From an uncultured Roseburia sp. (GTDB lineage: Bacteria; Bacillota; Clostridia; Lachnospirales; Lachnospiraceae), in assembly GCA_945928585.1 (NCBI GenBank), contig CAMENQ010000104.1, forward strand, positions 1 to 7,668: a stretch of DNA of 7,668 bases, in the 5' to 3' direction. This document shows, piece after piece, positions 7,473-7,668 of this stretch (position 1 is the stretch's first letter; the number at the start of each line of letters is the position of its first letter). Position numbers and translations under genes: made by a program. The notes beneath the pieces are model-generated. The model was given only the letters and a program-made list of their open reading frames with translations. It was not told the origin of the DNA and did no database searches.

Positions 7473-7668
7473 CTACAATCCGCCAAAAGCATTTTTATAA
7501 TGTCTTATATTTTCTCCCTCCACTGCAATTACGTCAAACCTGCATGGCAAATCCATTCTTTTATACTTTTTATATATATAATATCCTGCCACCTTATATA
7601 TCTTATCCTGCTTATGTTTGCCGACAGCTTCCTCCGGCATTCCATAGCCATCCTTTTTCCTGTACTTT
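7473..7668 (-). CDS. yraN: YraN/UPF0102 family protein, C-terminal part only
   Basis: Only the last 64 residues are inside the window; the start lies beyond the right edge. The visible part begins KYRKKDGYGMPEEAVGKHKQ, which fits the end of the conserved VEVKxR nuclease-like motif and the following G-x-PEEAV-x-x-K segment. It ends RFDVIAVEGENIRHYKNAFG, the typical C-terminal signature of the family. UPF0102 proteins have a fold related to restriction-endonuclease-like nucleases, but their cellular role is not established. The frame ends at a TAG (7475-7473) 10 bases before the pgeF start, and the pgeF ribosome binding site overlaps this stop. That suggests the two genes share a transcript. 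The full family length is about 115 to 130 residues, so roughly half is missing. Confidence 0.9.
   Translation of the reverse strand, partial: KYRKKDGYGMPEEAVGKHKQDKIYKVAGYYIYKKYKRMDLPCRFDVIAVEGENIRHYKNAFGGL

Overview
All genes in this window lie on the minus strand, so transcription runs from high to low coordinates. The DNA is AT-rich by eye, codons such as ATA and AGA are common, and nearly every start has a strong GGAGG-type ribosome binding site. Together with the gene order (DUF512 protein, der, plsY, gpsA) and the long variant PRPP synthetase, this suggests a low-GC Gram-positive anaerobe of the Clostridia, probably a Lachnospiraceae member. That placement is inference from gene content, not a database match. 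The window looks like an ordinary chromosomal housekeeping region. I see no insertion sequence, phage gene, CRISPR array, tRNA or rRNA.

In the direction of transcription, the first group (7668 to 5435) holds the 3' part of a YraN/UPF0102 gene, then pgeF (YfiH/laccase-domain family), then a membrane-anchored glycoside hydrolase family 25 protein. Gaps of 10 and 36 bases suggest one transcription unit. The last two genes share a cell-wall theme.

The second unit is a single gene, prs (5343 to 4162), for a long-form PRPP synthetase. Gaps of about 90 bases flank it on both sides. The downstream gap carries a perfect 8+8 inverted repeat and a TATAAT-like box.

The third group (4069 to the left edge) is tightly packed. 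It starts with a PDZ/radical-SAM-like/DUF512 protein whose end overlaps the start of der by 8 bases. Then come der (ribosome-assembly GTPase), plsY (acyl-phosphate:glycerol-3-phosphate acyltransferase) and gpsA (glycerol-3-phosphate dehydrogenase, cut off by the left edge). GpsA makes glycerol-3-phosphate and PlsY acylates it, so the last two genes form the entry to phospholipid synthesis.

I found no convincing new multi-gene system. The points most worth a second look are the uncharacterised DUF512 protein coupled to der, the palindromes upstream of it, the divergent PRPP synthetase, and the unassigned extracellular segment of the GH25 protein.
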